A DNA stretch of 64,000 nucleotides from Acidimicrobiales bacterium (GTDB lineage Bacteria; Actinomycetota; Acidimicrobiia; Acidimicrobiales; Poriferisodalaceae). The stretch's first letter is position 1; every line of letters starts with the position of its first letter. Below the pieces are notes generated by a model. That model was not told the origin of the DNA, made no database searches, and saw only the letters and a program-made list of their open reading frames with translations. Shown piece after piece: positions 45,537 to 56,174 of this stretch. Position numbers and translations under genes: made by a program. The stretch lies in contig JAAZYR010000009.1 of NCBI GenBank assembly GCA_014239555.1, forward strand, positions 1 to 64,000. The letters are read 5' to 3'.

Positions 45537-47030
45537 ATGAATATCGCCGAGCTTCTTGATCAAAATCCTGACCCAGACAGCATTGCCCTGGTTGATCGCT
45601 CCAAAGACCCGGTCGAAAGGTTGACGGTCACCCAAATACAAAACCAAGTAAAGGTATTTGCGGCTGCACTCCTAGATCGTGGGCTAGCACCGGGCTCACG
45701 GGTGGGGATGCTGGCAAGTAATCTCAGCGAGTACTACGTCGTAATGTTCGGTGCTCCCGCCGCGGGAATGGTTTTTGTTCCACTCAATACACGGCTCCCT
45801 ACCGCAACGCTCCAATACATCGTTGAAGACGCAGATTTGAAGCTGCTCATCACAGATCCAGGACACGCTGGTGTCTTATCTGACGTGCCGGCAATCACCA
45901 CAGGTTCAGAAGAGTGGGCACAACTCATGGTCGGCGCACCCATGGAGAACCTTGCTGAGGTCGATCCATCTGAAGTCGCTATCCAGATCTATACCTCGGG
46001 GTCAACCGGACGTCCGAAAGGGGTGCTGTTATCACACGAAAATGTGACGTTCACAGTTCTCGAGTTCGGCGCAACACTTCCCGGCGAAGTCATGGTGGTA
46101 TCGGCCCCGCTGTATCACAAGAACGCTTCGATGGGCTCGAAGCTTGCCTTTGCGAGCGGTGGAACTGTAGTTCTCTTGCCTGAATTTTCGGCGCGCGGGT
46201 ACTTGGAAGCAATCGACGAGGAGCAGGTCACCATGTGCGGGGGGGTTCCAACGATGTATGCCCTTGTTACTGCGGAACTAAACCAATCCCAACACAGCTA
46301 CGACCTGTCATCGGTGCAACGAGTCTTAATTGGCTCTGCACCCATGACTGAAGCCCTTTTCGATGACGTTCAGGCCTTATTCCCGGACGCGGTCATTACC
46401 AATACTTATGGCACCACTGAAGCGGTCTTGGAGTTTGGTCCTCACCCTGATGGTCTCCCTAGACCAAAAATTACTCTCGGCTACCAGCACCCCAAAGTAG
46501 AACTCAAGCTTGTTGACCCCGAGAACGGTGCCGAATCGAACCATGGTGAACTATGGGTTCGCTCCAAGGGAGTAATGAACGGCTACCACGATCTTCCTGC
46601 CGTCAACGCCGACAAGCTCACCGATGGGTGGTACCACACAGGTGATTTAATGAGCCGAGATGCCGACGGTTGGTATTTCTTCGTCGGTCGGGTTGATGAC
46701 ATGTTCGTGTGCGCGGGGGAAAACATTTACCCAGACTCGGTGGAACAAATGTTGGAACAGCACCCGGCCGTTCATCAGGCAGTTGTCGTACCTATAGCTG
46801 ATGATCTAAAGGGGCAGTTACCTGCTGCGTTTGTTCGAATTGAATCCGGAGCACAAATGGGTGTTGATGAACTCAAGCAATTCGCACTCGAAAACGGTCC
46901 TGCATACGCGCACCCTCGCCATATTTGGTTCGTCGAAGAAATCCCACTCGCTTCGACAGCCAAAATCGATCGCTCTGGTCTGATTGAACGAGCTCAAGAA
47001 CTACTACGGACACAAGGACACACCACATGA
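45537..47030 (+). CDS. AMP-dependent acyl-CoA synthetase/ligase (ANL superfamily)
   Basis: The 497-residue enzyme shows the ANL motifs: IYTSGSTGRPKGVLLSHEN (A3), NTYGTTEAV (A5), GWYHTGDLMSRDADGW (A7) and the catalytic Lys in STAKIDRSGL near the C-terminus. It activates a carboxylic acid with ATP and transfers it to CoA. It resembles medium-chain or aryl acid ligases; the acid is unknown. ATG at 45537, eight bases after the SDR; overlaps the next gene by four bases. Confidence 0.9.
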   Translation: MNIAELLDQNPDPDSIALVDRSKDPVERLTVTQIQNQVKVFAAALLDRGLAPGSRVGMLASNLSEYYVVMFGAPAAGMVFVPLNTRLPTATLQYIVEDADLKLLITDPGHAGVLSDVPAITTGSEEWAQLMVGAPMENLAEVDPSEVAIQIYTSGSTGRPKGVLLSHENVTFTVLEFGATLPGEVMVVSAPLYHKNASMGSKLAFASGGTVVLLPEFSARGYLEAIDEEQVTMCGGVPTMYALVTAELNQSQHSYDLSSVQRVLIGSAPMTEALFDDVQALFPDAVITNTYGTTEAVLEFGPHPDGLPRPKITLGYQHPKVELKLVDPENGAESNHGELWVRSKGVMNGYHDLPAVNADKLTDGWYHTGDLMSRDADGWYFFVGRVDDMFVCAGENIYPDSVEQMLEQHPAVHQAVVVPIADDLKGQLPAAFVRIESGAQMGVDELKQFALENGPAYAHPRHIWFVEEIPLASTAKIDRSGLIERAQELLRTQGHTT

Positions 47031-48040
47031 AAGCGATCGTCTTCAACGAACATGGACCAATTGACGTCTTGAAGTATCGAGATATCGAAGAGCCTGCGCT
47101 GCGAGCAGGCCAGGTTCGTATCGCCGTCCGTTCTTGCTCATTGAATTACCACGACGTCTTCACACGTCAGGGCATGCCCGGCATAAAAGTTCCTCTCCCA
47201 GGAATACCCGGATGCGATTGCGCGGGCGTGGTCGCTGAGGTTGCAGACGACGTCAGCGACTGGAGTATCGGGGATCGCATTTTGGTGGACCCGGTCACGT
47301 ACCACGACGGGAAAATGTGGATGATCGGCGACACCTTGTGGGGAGCGTATGCCGAGTTCGTCGTTGTTCAGGCGGAACAACTGATCGCACTTCCAGACGA
47401 CATCTCGTTCGACGACGCCTCATGTTTACCAGTCGCTTACGGGACCGCCCATCGCATGATGCTCACCCGCGGCGAAGTTGACGCCAGCGACTCGGTGCTG
47501 ATCCTCGGCGCCAGCGGCGGCGTAGGCACAAGCGCATTGTTGCTTGCCAAGATGCGAGGCGCCTTTGTCATAGCGGCTGCCGGGACTGACGAAAAATGCG
47601 ACCAACTTCAGGCGCTTGGTGCCGATGAGACCATTAATTACACGACCACCAATTTTGTAAAATATTGTCGAGAACGAACGGGCAGCCTTTTCGCTGGAGG
47701 CGGTTACGACGTCGTTGTGAATTTCACTGGCGGCGACACATGGGCATCGTCTCTTAGATGCGTGAAGCTCGGCGGTCGACTCTTGACCTGCGGTGCCACA
47801 GCTGGGTTTGACCCACCCACCGACTTACGGTTCATTTGGACCGCGGAGATGGACATACGAGGCTCGAATGGGTGGAAACGAAGCGACCTTGACCAGTTAC
47901 TTGAGCTGACCAGAACGGGTGAATTTTCGCCCGTCATTGACTCTCGAGTCGCATTGGAGGACGGTGTCGCCGCACATCAGGCGCTTGAGGAACGCAGGTT
48001 CTTTGGGAAGATAGTGATCAACGCCGACGCGTCGGTATAG
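47027..48040 (+). CDS. NADPH:quinone oxidoreductase/MDR-type alcohol dehydrogenase
   Basis: A 337-residue medium-chain dehydrogenase with N-terminal GroES-like fold (GIPGCDCAGVVAEVADDV), then a Rossmann domain (LILGASGGVGTSALLLAK) and DVVVNFTGGDTW. The zinc-binding pattern GHE is replaced by PGCDCAG, so it is probably zinc-free at the catalytic site, as in quinone oxidoreductases and crotonyl-type reductases. Coupled to the ligase gene by ATGA, which supports a shared pathway. Confidence 0.87.
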   Translation: MKAIVFNEHGPIDVLKYRDIEEPALRAGQVRIAVRSCSLNYHDVFTRQGMPGIKVPLPGIPGCDCAGVVAEVADDVSDWSIGDRILVDPVTYHDGKMWMIGDTLWGAYAEFVVVQAEQLIALPDDISFDDASCLPVAYGTAHRMMLTRGEVDASDSVLILGASGGVGTSALLLAKMRGAFVIAAAGTDEKCDQLQALGADETINYTTTNFVKYCRERTGSLFAGGGYDVVVNFTGGDTWASSLRCVKLGGRLLTCGATAGFDPPTDLRFIWTAEMDIRGSNGWKRSDLDQLLELTRTGEFSPVIDSRVALEDGVAAHQALEERRFFGKIVINADASV

Positions 48041-48053
48041 ATCCGCTCACCCG

Positions 48054-48956
48054 TCAAGAAACGATCTGAGGAATTCTTTCTGTTTGTTGCGTATAGGGGA
48101 ATTCGTCTACGAATCCTGCGAGCATTCTGAACATCTTCGGATCGGAACAGTCATCGGCGAGTTCCTGCGGGAAGAGGTTTTTAATATCGTCTTGCGGGAG
48201 GATCATGTAATGGCGGAAATAGTTAGCGATGGATAGGCGCATACCCGGAGTCATTCGCGGAAAAGCTCCATGCCAAGTCGCTCCATGAAACACGATCAGC
48301 GACCCAGCAGGAGCTTCTATGGGGACCGCTAGATCAACTGCTTCAGGAAAACGCGGGGGCTCCATACGCCGGTGTGACCCCGGCACGTAAGCCATAGCTC
48401 CATCTTCTTGGGTGTAATCGGTTAGACACCAGTTGGTGTTCGCTGTGAGAGCATTACGTCCCCACGGTCGAGGCACCGCCATTTGGTCACAATGCAATCC
48501 AAGGTTGCGTCCGTAACCAAACTCGCCTTGCCATTTGATGAAAGCGTTGTGACTGCTGAAACGCGTGGCATTGTTTCCGATCATGTGACGAATCAGCGCC
48601 AATCCGACGGGGTTGATGGCGAGGTCGCGGAATAAACGATCGCGGGCACAGAGCTGCTGGACAAGAAATTGAGTTGGCTCTCCGCTATCTCCACTGAATC
48701 GGGCGATGACGTTTTCATCGGCGCTCATAGTGAGCGGCGTATCTGGTCCTTTGTCCAGCTGGAATCCACATCCGACAATTTGCTCAGCTTCGACCAGAAG
48801 CTGATCACGAATGGCTTTTATTGTCTCTAGTTGCACACCGGTTTTCTCGGGCGGCACCACACACAGCCCGTCAACTTCTAGCTGGAGGACAAAATCTTCT
48901 AAGCCGAGTTCTTGAACTTCGGAGCTCAAACGGGTCTCTAACGCCGCTCTTTCCAT
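48054..48956 (-). CDS. Phytanoyl-CoA dioxygenase (PhyH) family protein
   Basis: A 300-residue Fe(II)/2-oxoglutarate oxygenase of the PhyH family. The iron ligands are His and Asp in LHCDQMAVP and a distal His in GATWHGAFPRMTPG, with the 2-oxoglutarate Arg in MRLSIANYF. It is convergent with the oxidoreductase gene. PhyH enzymes hydroxylate acyl chains or small molecules; the substrate is unknown. Confidence 0.85.
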   Translation of the reverse strand: MERAALETRLSSEVQELGLEDFVLQLEVDGLCVVPPEKTGVQLETIKAIRDQLLVEAEQIVGCGFQLDKGPDTPLTMSADENVIARFSGDSGEPTQFLVQQLCARDRLFRDLAINPVGLALIRHMIGNNATRFSSHNAFIKWQGEFGYGRNLGLHCDQMAVPRPWGRNALTANTNWCLTDYTQEDGAMAYVPGSHRRMEPPRFPEAVDLAVPIEAPAGSLIVFHGATWHGAFPRMTPGMRLSIANYFRHYMILPQDDIKNLFPQELADDCSDPKMFRMLAGFVDEFPYTQQTERIPQIVS

Positions 48957-48999
48957 GGCCTGAAACTAGCTCTTCTCTGTGAAAGGTGCGCCCTTACCT

Positions 49000-49653
49000 T
49001 TACGGGTTAAGGACGACCGAAAGAACACTGCCGCCATCGACACTGTCGCCAACCGCGGCGTTCAAGACCGATATTTGGACCGGTTCCGGTCGAAATATCA
49101 CGTCACTGTGTTGAACAATTCCCGTCGACGTCAACCCGATCGATAACTGCCATGCCCGAATTGCTGACACCGTCAACGGAGTGACATGTTGATCGACGGT
49201 GAGGTCGGTCGGATCTCCCGTAGTGGCTTCGTCGAGAACAAACCCGAAATTCACGAGGTGGCGTTCAAGTTGCGCTACATCGGGACCGTCGGAAATTTTG
49301 TATGCGATCTCTCGATGCATCGGCAGGGAACCCTGCATTAAGACAACGGGTCGATGGTCGACTGCGTAGAGGACGGTGCCAAATTCAACTAGGTCTCCTG
49401 GTTTCGGAAGCCATGTAACGACTCCCGTCGCTGCATTATTGAGTCTTTGAGAAGGGCCATCGTGGACGAATTCGACCGCTTTGTCAGCTGTTTGAGCAGC
49501 GCCGCTTGATGCTCCGACGATGCGACTAGAGATTGGTTGCGCTATTTCGTCTCCTGCATTGTTCTTTTCTGTGCCAGATATCCCGATGACAATCACCACA
49601 GTGCAAGCAACAGCGAGAAGCAGTACGACAATGGTGGTGAGAGTTTGTTTCAT
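49000..49653 (-). CDS. Exported adaptor-like protein with peptidoglycan-binding-like domain, apparently short
   Basis: A 217-residue protein with an N-terminal membrane helix (residues 6-26), a biotinyl/lipoyl-like adaptor segment (GVVTWLPKPGDLVEFGTVLY) and a PGB-1-like helical domain (VAQLERHLVNFGFV, TVSAIRAWQLSIGLTSTG). It then returns to the adaptor fold (VQISVLNAAVGDSVDGGSVL) and stops. Periplasmic adaptors of this type are usually 350-400 residues, so the rest seems lost; no transporter genes are adjacent. Confidence 0.7.
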   Translation of the reverse strand: MKQTLTTIVVLLLAVACTVVIVIGISGTEKNNAGDEIAQPISSRIVGASSGAAQTADKAVEFVHDGPSQRLNNAATGVVTWLPKPGDLVEFGTVLYAVDHRPVVLMQGSLPMHREIAYKISDGPDVAQLERHLVNFGFVLDEATTGDPTDLTVDQHVTPLTVSAIRAWQLSIGLTSTGIVQHSDVIFRPEPVQISVLNAAVGDSVDGGSVLSVVLNP

Positions 49654-49777
49654 CGAATGTCACACCCAACGATTCGGTTCAAAAAAAGAGGACAGCTATT
49701 CGACGTCACTCTCCCACTGTTTCACGCCTGAAGGTTGAATGCCTGCTAACACGAGTTTCGGGGCATAACGTCGTGTC

Positions 49778-50080
49778 GTGCAGTTATCCGAACTCCAGGA
49801 TCTTATGGAAAAGACCTACGGGCTTCGCGACAGCGAACGCGGCCTTGCGGCCACCGTTGCTTGGCTGACTGAAGAACTGGGCGAACTTGCCCAAGCGGTC
49901 CGCAAAGGCACTCCCGAGCAGCAACTCCACGAACTGGGGGATGTTCTGGCATGGGTGGCTTCACTCGCGGCACAGTTGGATTTGTCGCTTGAGGAAGCTG
50001 TCTCGCGCTACGCCAATGGCTGTCCTCGGTGTCACAACCAGCCCTGTCAATGTCCTGACATGTCCATCGACCGGCTTTAA
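49778..50080 (+). CDS. MazG-like nucleotide pyrophosphohydrolase with C-terminal cysteine cluster
   Basis: A 100-residue MazG-like protein: the metal-binding helices carry EELGELAQAV and ELGDVLAWV, followed by a C-terminal CPRCHNQPCQCP with four cysteines that could bind zinc. MazG-type enzymes hydrolyse non-canonical or stress nucleotides. GTG start at 49778. It is convergent with asd. Family length is usual for the short, dimeric MazG-like group. Confidence 0.82.
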   Translation: MQLSELQDLMEKTYGLRDSERGLAATVAWLTEELGELAQAVRKGTPEQQLHELGDVLAWVASLAAQLDLSLEEAVSRYANGCPRCHNQPCQCPDMSIDRL

Positions 50081-50145
50081 GGCTTTTTGATGCAACTCCT
50101 CGCACGGCGCTCCACCGGAAACCGGGGTTGCTTGAACACCTTGTA

Positions 50146-51216
<1,071 letters not shown>

Positions 51217-51229
51217 TTAACAATTCGCC

Positions 51230-52441
51230 TTAATCCAACCCGTAAGCAGTGTGTAACGCGGCAGTTGCCCGATCAACGTCTTGTTCAGCTACGACACAGC
51301 TAATTCGAATCGGTGAGGTGGCGATCATTTCAATGTTGACGTTGTTCTCAGCGAGAGTTTCAAACATAGTTGCGGCCACACCGGGGTTAGATGCCATTCC
51401 GGCTCCGATGACTGATACGCGTCCAAGATTTGGGTCCGCGGTGACACCTGCGAAACCCAAACTATCCGCGAGGCTTTCACATGTGTTTGTTGCTACTTCA
51501 ACGTCTTCTAGGGGCACAGTAAACGAAATGTCGGTGCGGTCACTTTCACTGACGTTTTGCACAATCATGTCAACGTTCACCGAAGCGTCAGCCAAAGTGC
51601 GGAAAACTTTAGCCGCGAGACCAGGTTCGTCTCGGACACCGCTGAGGGTGATTTTGGCCTGACTGGTATCGGGGATAACCCCTTTGATAATCGCTCTCTC
51701 CATGTCAGGGTCCTCCTCAAGTACCCATGTCCCTGGTTCCCAGGTAAATGCTGACCGCACGTGGAGCGGCACACCAAAGGCTCGGGCCACTTCGACCGAA
51801 CGCATCGCCGGTTTAGGGCAACCGACGGCGGTCATTTCAAGCAATTCATCGAACGAAATAGATTCCATTCGTTTTGCAGAGGCGCATACTCGTGGGTCTG
51901 TAGTGAACACACCAGAAACGTCGGTGTACAACTCACAAGCATCAGCACCCAACCCATGTGCAAGAGCGACGGCTGTTGTGTCTGAACCGCCGCGGCCGAG
52001 GAAGGTGACGTTGTTATCGGTCGACATTCCTTGCGCGCCTGCTACCACAGCGACCCGGCCTTTATCTACTGAATCGCGGACCCGATGTGGGTCCACGGAC
52101 AGAATTTTCGCGTTTCGGTGATTGTTGTCAGTCTCAAATCCTGCCTGACTTCCCGTGAAGGAATCGGCGGGAACGCCCGCGGCATGCAAGGCCATACACA
52201 TCAAAGCAATAGATTTTCGCTCCCCCGCGGTAATCAACATGTCTATTTCACGACCAGGAGGCTCGTTGTTGACCTCGCCAGCCAACCGAAGGAGTTCGTC
52301 TGTCTCCTTACCCATGGCGCTCACAACTAAAACGACGTCGTCGCCTCGACTGCGGGTGCGTTTGACGTGGTCAGCCACCTCGCGCATGCGATCCGCATCG
52401 GCGACCGAAGTACCACCAAACTTTTGAACGACAAGTGCCAC
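51230..52441 (-). CDS. lysC: Aspartate kinase
   Basis: The 403-residue enzyme begins with VVQKFGGTSVADADRMREVA and continues with the kinase segments TDVSGVFTTDPRV and ELLEMTAVG, then two ACT domains (ITLSGVRDEPGLAAKVF and VSVIGAGMASNPGVAATMF) that bind lysine and/or threonine. Length and ACT pair match the actinobacterial LysC alpha chain; an internal start for a beta chain is possible and not assessed. Upstream of asd on the same strand. Confidence 0.95.
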   Translation of the reverse strand: MALVVQKFGGTSVADADRMREVADHVKRTRSRGDDVVLVVSAMGKETDELLRLAGEVNNEPPGREIDMLITAGERKSIALMCMALHAAGVPADSFTGSQAGFETDNNHRNAKILSVDPHRVRDSVDKGRVAVVAGAQGMSTDNNVTFLGRGGSDTTAVALAHGLGADACELYTDVSGVFTTDPRVCASAKRMESISFDELLEMTAVGCPKPAMRSVEVARAFGVPLHVRSAFTWEPGTWVLEEDPDMERAIIKGVIPDTSQAKITLSGVRDEPGLAAKVFRTLADASVNVDMIVQNVSESDRTDISFTVPLEDVEVATNTCESLADSLGFAGVTADPNLGRVSVIGAGMASNPGVAATMFETLAENNVNIEMIATSPIRISCVVAEQDVDRATAALHTAYGLD

Positions 52442-52571
52442 AAGATTCGAGGGTACCTCTGCACTTGTCGTATGCCCTAAGTGATTTACCTCGTCCGTAG
52501 ATGGGTTTACAGAGACAGCGTTGCTACCTTCAGTACTGAACGTTCTTCCAAGCAGACCAACAAGTCAGGTT

Positions 52572-53393
52572 ATGAGCACCAACAAACGTGAACGACAAAG
52601 AGCTAGACGCGACGCACAGGCCAGCGCCTCGGAACGTGCAGACAAGAACAGTAAGCGAAACAAGGTCATAGTCCGCTGGGTCGCTATCGCCGGAGGAATA
52701 ATCCTGGTGGCGTTTCTGTGGAGCTTGACCGGCGGCGACAGCCAGTCCAATCCTCAGCCAACGGAAGAGACTTCTGCTGGCGCGAAAACACTTGGAATCG
52801 AAGGATGTCCAGCACCCGATGGGTCCTCAGGCCAGAAAACTCAGTTCGCTACGCCACCGAAAATTTGTATTGATACTGGTCAGTTGTATGCCGCCGAATT
52901 TTCAACAAATCTTGGAACTTTCGTAGCGGTCCTCGATCCGACACTGGATAGCCGAAGCGTAAACAACTTCATATTTCTCGCCCAGCACCACGCTTACGAC
53001 CAAACGATTTTTCATCGTGTAATCCCGGAATTTGTGATTCAAGGCGGAGACGTTCAGGGCATGAACGGACTCGGTGGGCCTGGCTACAAATTCACAGGCG
53101 CATACGGACCGGAGAAGGGCTATCTAGTTGGCTCGGTGGCCATGGCCAATCAGGGGGCGCCCAACACCAATGGCTCTCAATTCTTTGTGATTACCGGGCC
53201 CCTTGGCGCTGCGCTGGACCCGAACTATTCGTTAATGGGTCACATCGTCGAGGGACTCGATGTGGCCTTGGCTATTCAAAGGGTCGAAACCGACTCCTCC
53301 GACCTTCCTATCGATCCCGTCTCAGTGACCTCAATAACGGTGTCTAAAGCAACTTCTTCCCAAACTGATAGTTACAAGGATTTGACTGATTAG
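52572..53393 (+). CDS. Membrane-anchored cyclophilin-type peptidyl-prolyl isomerase
   Basis: The 273-residue protein has a basic N-terminus, one transmembrane helix (residues 35-51), a linker with Ser/Thr/Pro, and a cyclophilin domain: NNFIFLAQHHAYDQTIFHRV, FVIQGGDVQGMNGLGGPGY, GSVAMANQGAPNTNGSQFFV. It accelerates proline isomerisation outside the membrane, as in the actinobacterial PpiB-like anchored forms. ATG at 52572 matches the basic N-terminal start. Confidence 0.9.
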   Translation: MSTNKRERQRARRDAQASASERADKNSKRNKVIVRWVAIAGGIILVAFLWSLTGGDSQSNPQPTEETSAGAKTLGIEGCPAPDGSSGQKTQFATPPKICIDTGQLYAAEFSTNLGTFVAVLDPTLDSRSVNNFIFLAQHHAYDQTIFHRVIPEFVIQGGDVQGMNGLGGPGYKFTGAYGPEKGYLVGSVAMANQGAPNTNGSQFFVITGPLGAALDPNYSLMGHIVEGLDVALAIQRVETDSSDLPIDPVSVTSITVSKATSSQTDSYKDLTD

Positions 53394-53422
53394 CCATTCC
53401 TCTTTGGGCTCCGGCTCAGGAC

Positions 53423-54148
53423 ATGCGTATGCTCACCGGTATGCGTGGGGATACTTTGACTGGGCCAGCTGAGCCACAACCGAGCCGGTGGACATTTCCA
53501 CCGGCCCATACCGCCGACGAAAATGGTTTGGTGGGGGCGGGGGCGGACCTAGAACCGGGCACTTTGTTATCTGCCTACAGCTCAGGCCTTTTCCCTATGC
53601 CCTTGGGTGACACCATTGGTTGGTGGTCTCCAGATCCTCGTGGGGTGCTTCCACTTTCCTATCTGCGGGTGGGAAGGTCGCTTCGTAGAGCATGTCGAGA
53701 TTTCGATATCCGCGTCGACCATGCTTTCGACCAGGTCATCGATGCTTGCGCAAGCCCGGTTCGTCCTCACGGATGGATCGACGCGAATGTTCGCGAGGCG
53801 TACCTTGAACTTCATCGATTGGGCTGGGCGCACAGCGTCGAAGCCTGGCGCGACGGTGAACTCGTGGGAGGCCTATATGGAGTGGCCATAGGTTCTTTCT
53901 TTGCTGGCGAATCAATGTTTCATTCAGCCCCCAACGCATCAAAGGTGGCTTTAGTTGCGTTGGTTGACGCCATGAAAGTGACAGGTGGAGCTTTGATTGA
54001 TGTGCAATGGAACACTCCGCATTTAGAGAGTTTGGGAGTCGTGGAAATTAACCGCGATGCCTACCTAGAACTATTAGCTGAAGCCGTTGACCGGCCCTTG
54101 GCTGAAATTTGGTCTCGGCCGATGAATTTCGCTTTGCTCGACGATTGA
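53423..54148 (+). CDS. aat: Leucyl/phenylalanyl-tRNA-protein transferase
   Basis: The 241-residue protein has the Aat motifs: SSGLFPMPLGDTIGWWSPDP, WAHSVEAWRDGELVGGLYG, GSFFAGESMFH and ALIDVQWNTPHLESLG. Aat attaches Leu or Phe to N-terminal Lys/Arg of proteins and makes them substrates for ClpAP/ClpS in the N-end rule pathway. The start is the ATG at 53423; an ATG at 53429 or 53441 could be used. It is 29 bases after the cyclophilin gene. Confidence 0.92.
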   Translation: MRMLTGMRGDTLTGPAEPQPSRWTFPPAHTADENGLVGAGADLEPGTLLSAYSSGLFPMPLGDTIGWWSPDPRGVLPLSYLRVGRSLRRACRDFDIRVDHAFDQVIDACASPVRPHGWIDANVREAYLELHRLGWAHSVEAWRDGELVGGLYGVAIGSFFAGESMFHSAPNASKVALVALVDAMKVTGGALIDVQWNTPHLESLGVVEINRDAYLELLAEAVDRPLAEIWSRPMNFALLDD

Positions 54149-54197
54149 GAGCTAACTAAGACATCCGTATGCCCAATCGCTAAGGCAAGGAGTTCGC

Positions 54198-56156
54198 GTG
54201 GACGAGGCATCCGAATCACGACGAGATCATCCGTGGGTTATGCGCACCTATTCGGGCCATAGCACCGCCCAAGCTTCTAATGAGTTGTACCGAAACAATT
54301 TAGGGAAGGGCCAAACGGGGTTATCCATAGCGTTCGATTTGCCCACTCAAACTGGCTACGACCCAGATCATCCCCTCGCCAGCGGCGAAGTGGGCAAAGT
54401 CGGAGTTCCCGTTTACCACCTTGGTCAAATGAACACCCTGCTCAACGAGATCCCGGTCGGGCAGATGAACACGTCCATGACTATTAACGCCACTGCGGCG
54501 TGGCTGCTGGGCCTTTATATCGCAAACGCTGAGGATCAAGGAGCGGACCCAACTCAACTGAGAGGTACGACTCAAAATGACATCGTCAAGGAATACTTGA
54601 GCCGCGGTACCCACGTTTTCCCGCCCGAAGCCAGCAAAAGATTAATCGTGGACATGATCGCTTATTGCTCTGAGCATGTGCCCCTGTGGAATCCGATAAA
54701 TATCTGCAGCTACCACCTCCAAGAAGCTGGGGCGACGCCAGTTCAAGAAATTGCCTACTCCTTGGCAAACGCCATTGATGTGTTAGATGCCGTGCGCGAC
54801 TCAGGTCAAGTGCCTGAGGAGAGATTCCCTGCAGTAGTGGGCAGCATCTCATTTTTTGTGAACTCGGGAATAAGGTTCGTTGAGGAAGTGTGCAAAATGC
54901 GGGCTTTCACTCAAATGTGGGACGAACTCTGCGAAAGTCGTTACGGGGTTGATGACCCAAAACTTCGACGCTTTCGCTACGGCGTGCAGGTGAACTCGTT
55001 AGGCCTGACTGAGGCACAACCCGAAAACAACGTCCAAAGGATTGTTCTTGAGGCTTTGGGTGTCACGTTGTCGAAGCGGGCGCGGGCTCGTTCAATTCAG
55101 CTACCCGCTTGGAACGAAGCACTGGGGTTACCCAAGCCTTGGGATCAGCAATGGTCTCTTCGGATACAACAGGTGCTCGCTTTGGAAACAGATTTGCTTG
55201 AACACGACGACATTTTTGATGGTTCACACGTAATCGAAGGCCGAACAGCGGAGTTAGTTCACGAAGCTGAGGCTGAATTGGCAGAAGTGATTGAGTTGGG
55301 CGGCGCATTTGCTGCCATCGGGGAGTTAAAAAGCCGGCTCGTTGCCAGCAACACGGAACGCGTCCGCCAAATTGAAGCCGGAGAGTTGACTGTGGTCGGA
55401 GTCAACGCATTCGAGGAAACAGCGCAATCACCGCTGGGTGGTGACGGAAGCTTTTTGAAAGTTGATCCTCGGGTAGAAAGCGAGATGATTGATGACGTCG
55501 CTTCTTGGCGATCGTCGCGATCGCAAGCCGACGTAGATCGCGCGTTAGAGCATCTGCGAGAGGCCGCCGAGGGCAGCGAAAATATTATGCCTCACACGAT
55601 TGTCGCAGCGAAGGTCGGGGTGACAACGGGCGAATGGACTCAAGTCCTTCGCCAGGTCTTCGGTGAATTCCGAAGTCCCACCGGAGTACAAGCCGCTCGA
55701 GGAAGTTCGTCGGGTTTACGAGAAGTAGCGAATCGATCAAGCACAATCGTCGGAGGTCCACCACGGTTATTAGTCGCAAAACCGGGGCTTGATGGTCATT
55801 CCAACGGCGCCGAACAGATCGCTGTTGCTGCTCGAGACGCAGGGATGGAAGTTATCTACGAAGGAATTCGCGTCACACCCGAACACATAGCTGCCTCTGC
55901 CCGGGACGAAGACGTTGACGTGATTGGGTTATCCATCTTGTCCGGCAGTCATCTTCAACTAGTACCCGCAGTTTTAAAGGCCCTAAGGGATCAAGAAGTC
56001 ACTTCGCCTGTGGTGGTAGGTGGAATCATTCCTGATGAAGACCGCGACGCTTTATTGGAGGCTGGAGTCTCGCGGGTTTACACACCTAAGGACTATGAAT
56101 TGGTGCGGATCATGCAAGATTTGGTTGCGTTGGTTGAGTCGGCACGACTGAAGTAA
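54198..56156 (+). CDS. ecm: Ethylmalonyl-CoA mutase
   Basis: The 652-residue single-chain B12 mutase has a TIM-barrel part (RTYSGHSTAQASNELYRNNL, GLSIAFDLPTQTGYDPDHPL, MNTSMTINATA) and a C-terminal B12 domain with the base-off motif DGHSNG and GLSILSGSHLQL. Length and block sequence (KGQTGLS, RRFRYGVQVNSLGLTEAQP, PKPWDQQWSLRIQQ) match ethylmalonyl-CoA mutases (MeaA) better than methylmalonyl-CoA mutases. It converts (2R)-ethylmalonyl-CoA to methylsuccinyl-CoA. GTG at 54198 has AAGGAG five bases upstream. Confidence 0.87.
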   Translation: MDEASESRRDHPWVMRTYSGHSTAQASNELYRNNLGKGQTGLSIAFDLPTQTGYDPDHPLASGEVGKVGVPVYHLGQMNTLLNEIPVGQMNTSMTINATAAWLLGLYIANAEDQGADPTQLRGTTQNDIVKEYLSRGTHVFPPEASKRLIVDMIAYCSEHVPLWNPINICSYHLQEAGATPVQEIAYSLANAIDVLDAVRDSGQVPEERFPAVVGSISFFVNSGIRFVEEVCKMRAFTQMWDELCESRYGVDDPKLRRFRYGVQVNSLGLTEAQPENNVQRIVLEALGVTLSKRARARSIQLPAWNEALGLPKPWDQQWSLRIQQVLALETDLLEHDDIFDGSHVIEGRTAELVHEAEAELAEVIELGGAFAAIGELKSRLVASNTERVRQIEAGELTVVGVNAFEETAQSPLGGDGSFLKVDPRVESEMIDDVASWRSSRSQADVDRALEHLREAAEGSENIMPHTIVAAKVGVTTGEWTQVLRQVFGEFRSPTGVQAARGSSSGLREVANRSSTIVGGPPRLLVAKPGLDGHSNGAEQIAVAARDAGMEVIYEGIRVTPEHIAASARDEDVDVIGLSILSGSHLQLVPAVLKALRDQEVTSPVVVGGIIPDEDRDALLEAGVSRVYTPKDYELVRIMQDLVALVESARLK

Positions 56157-56174
56157 CTACTTAACCGCGCGGCG

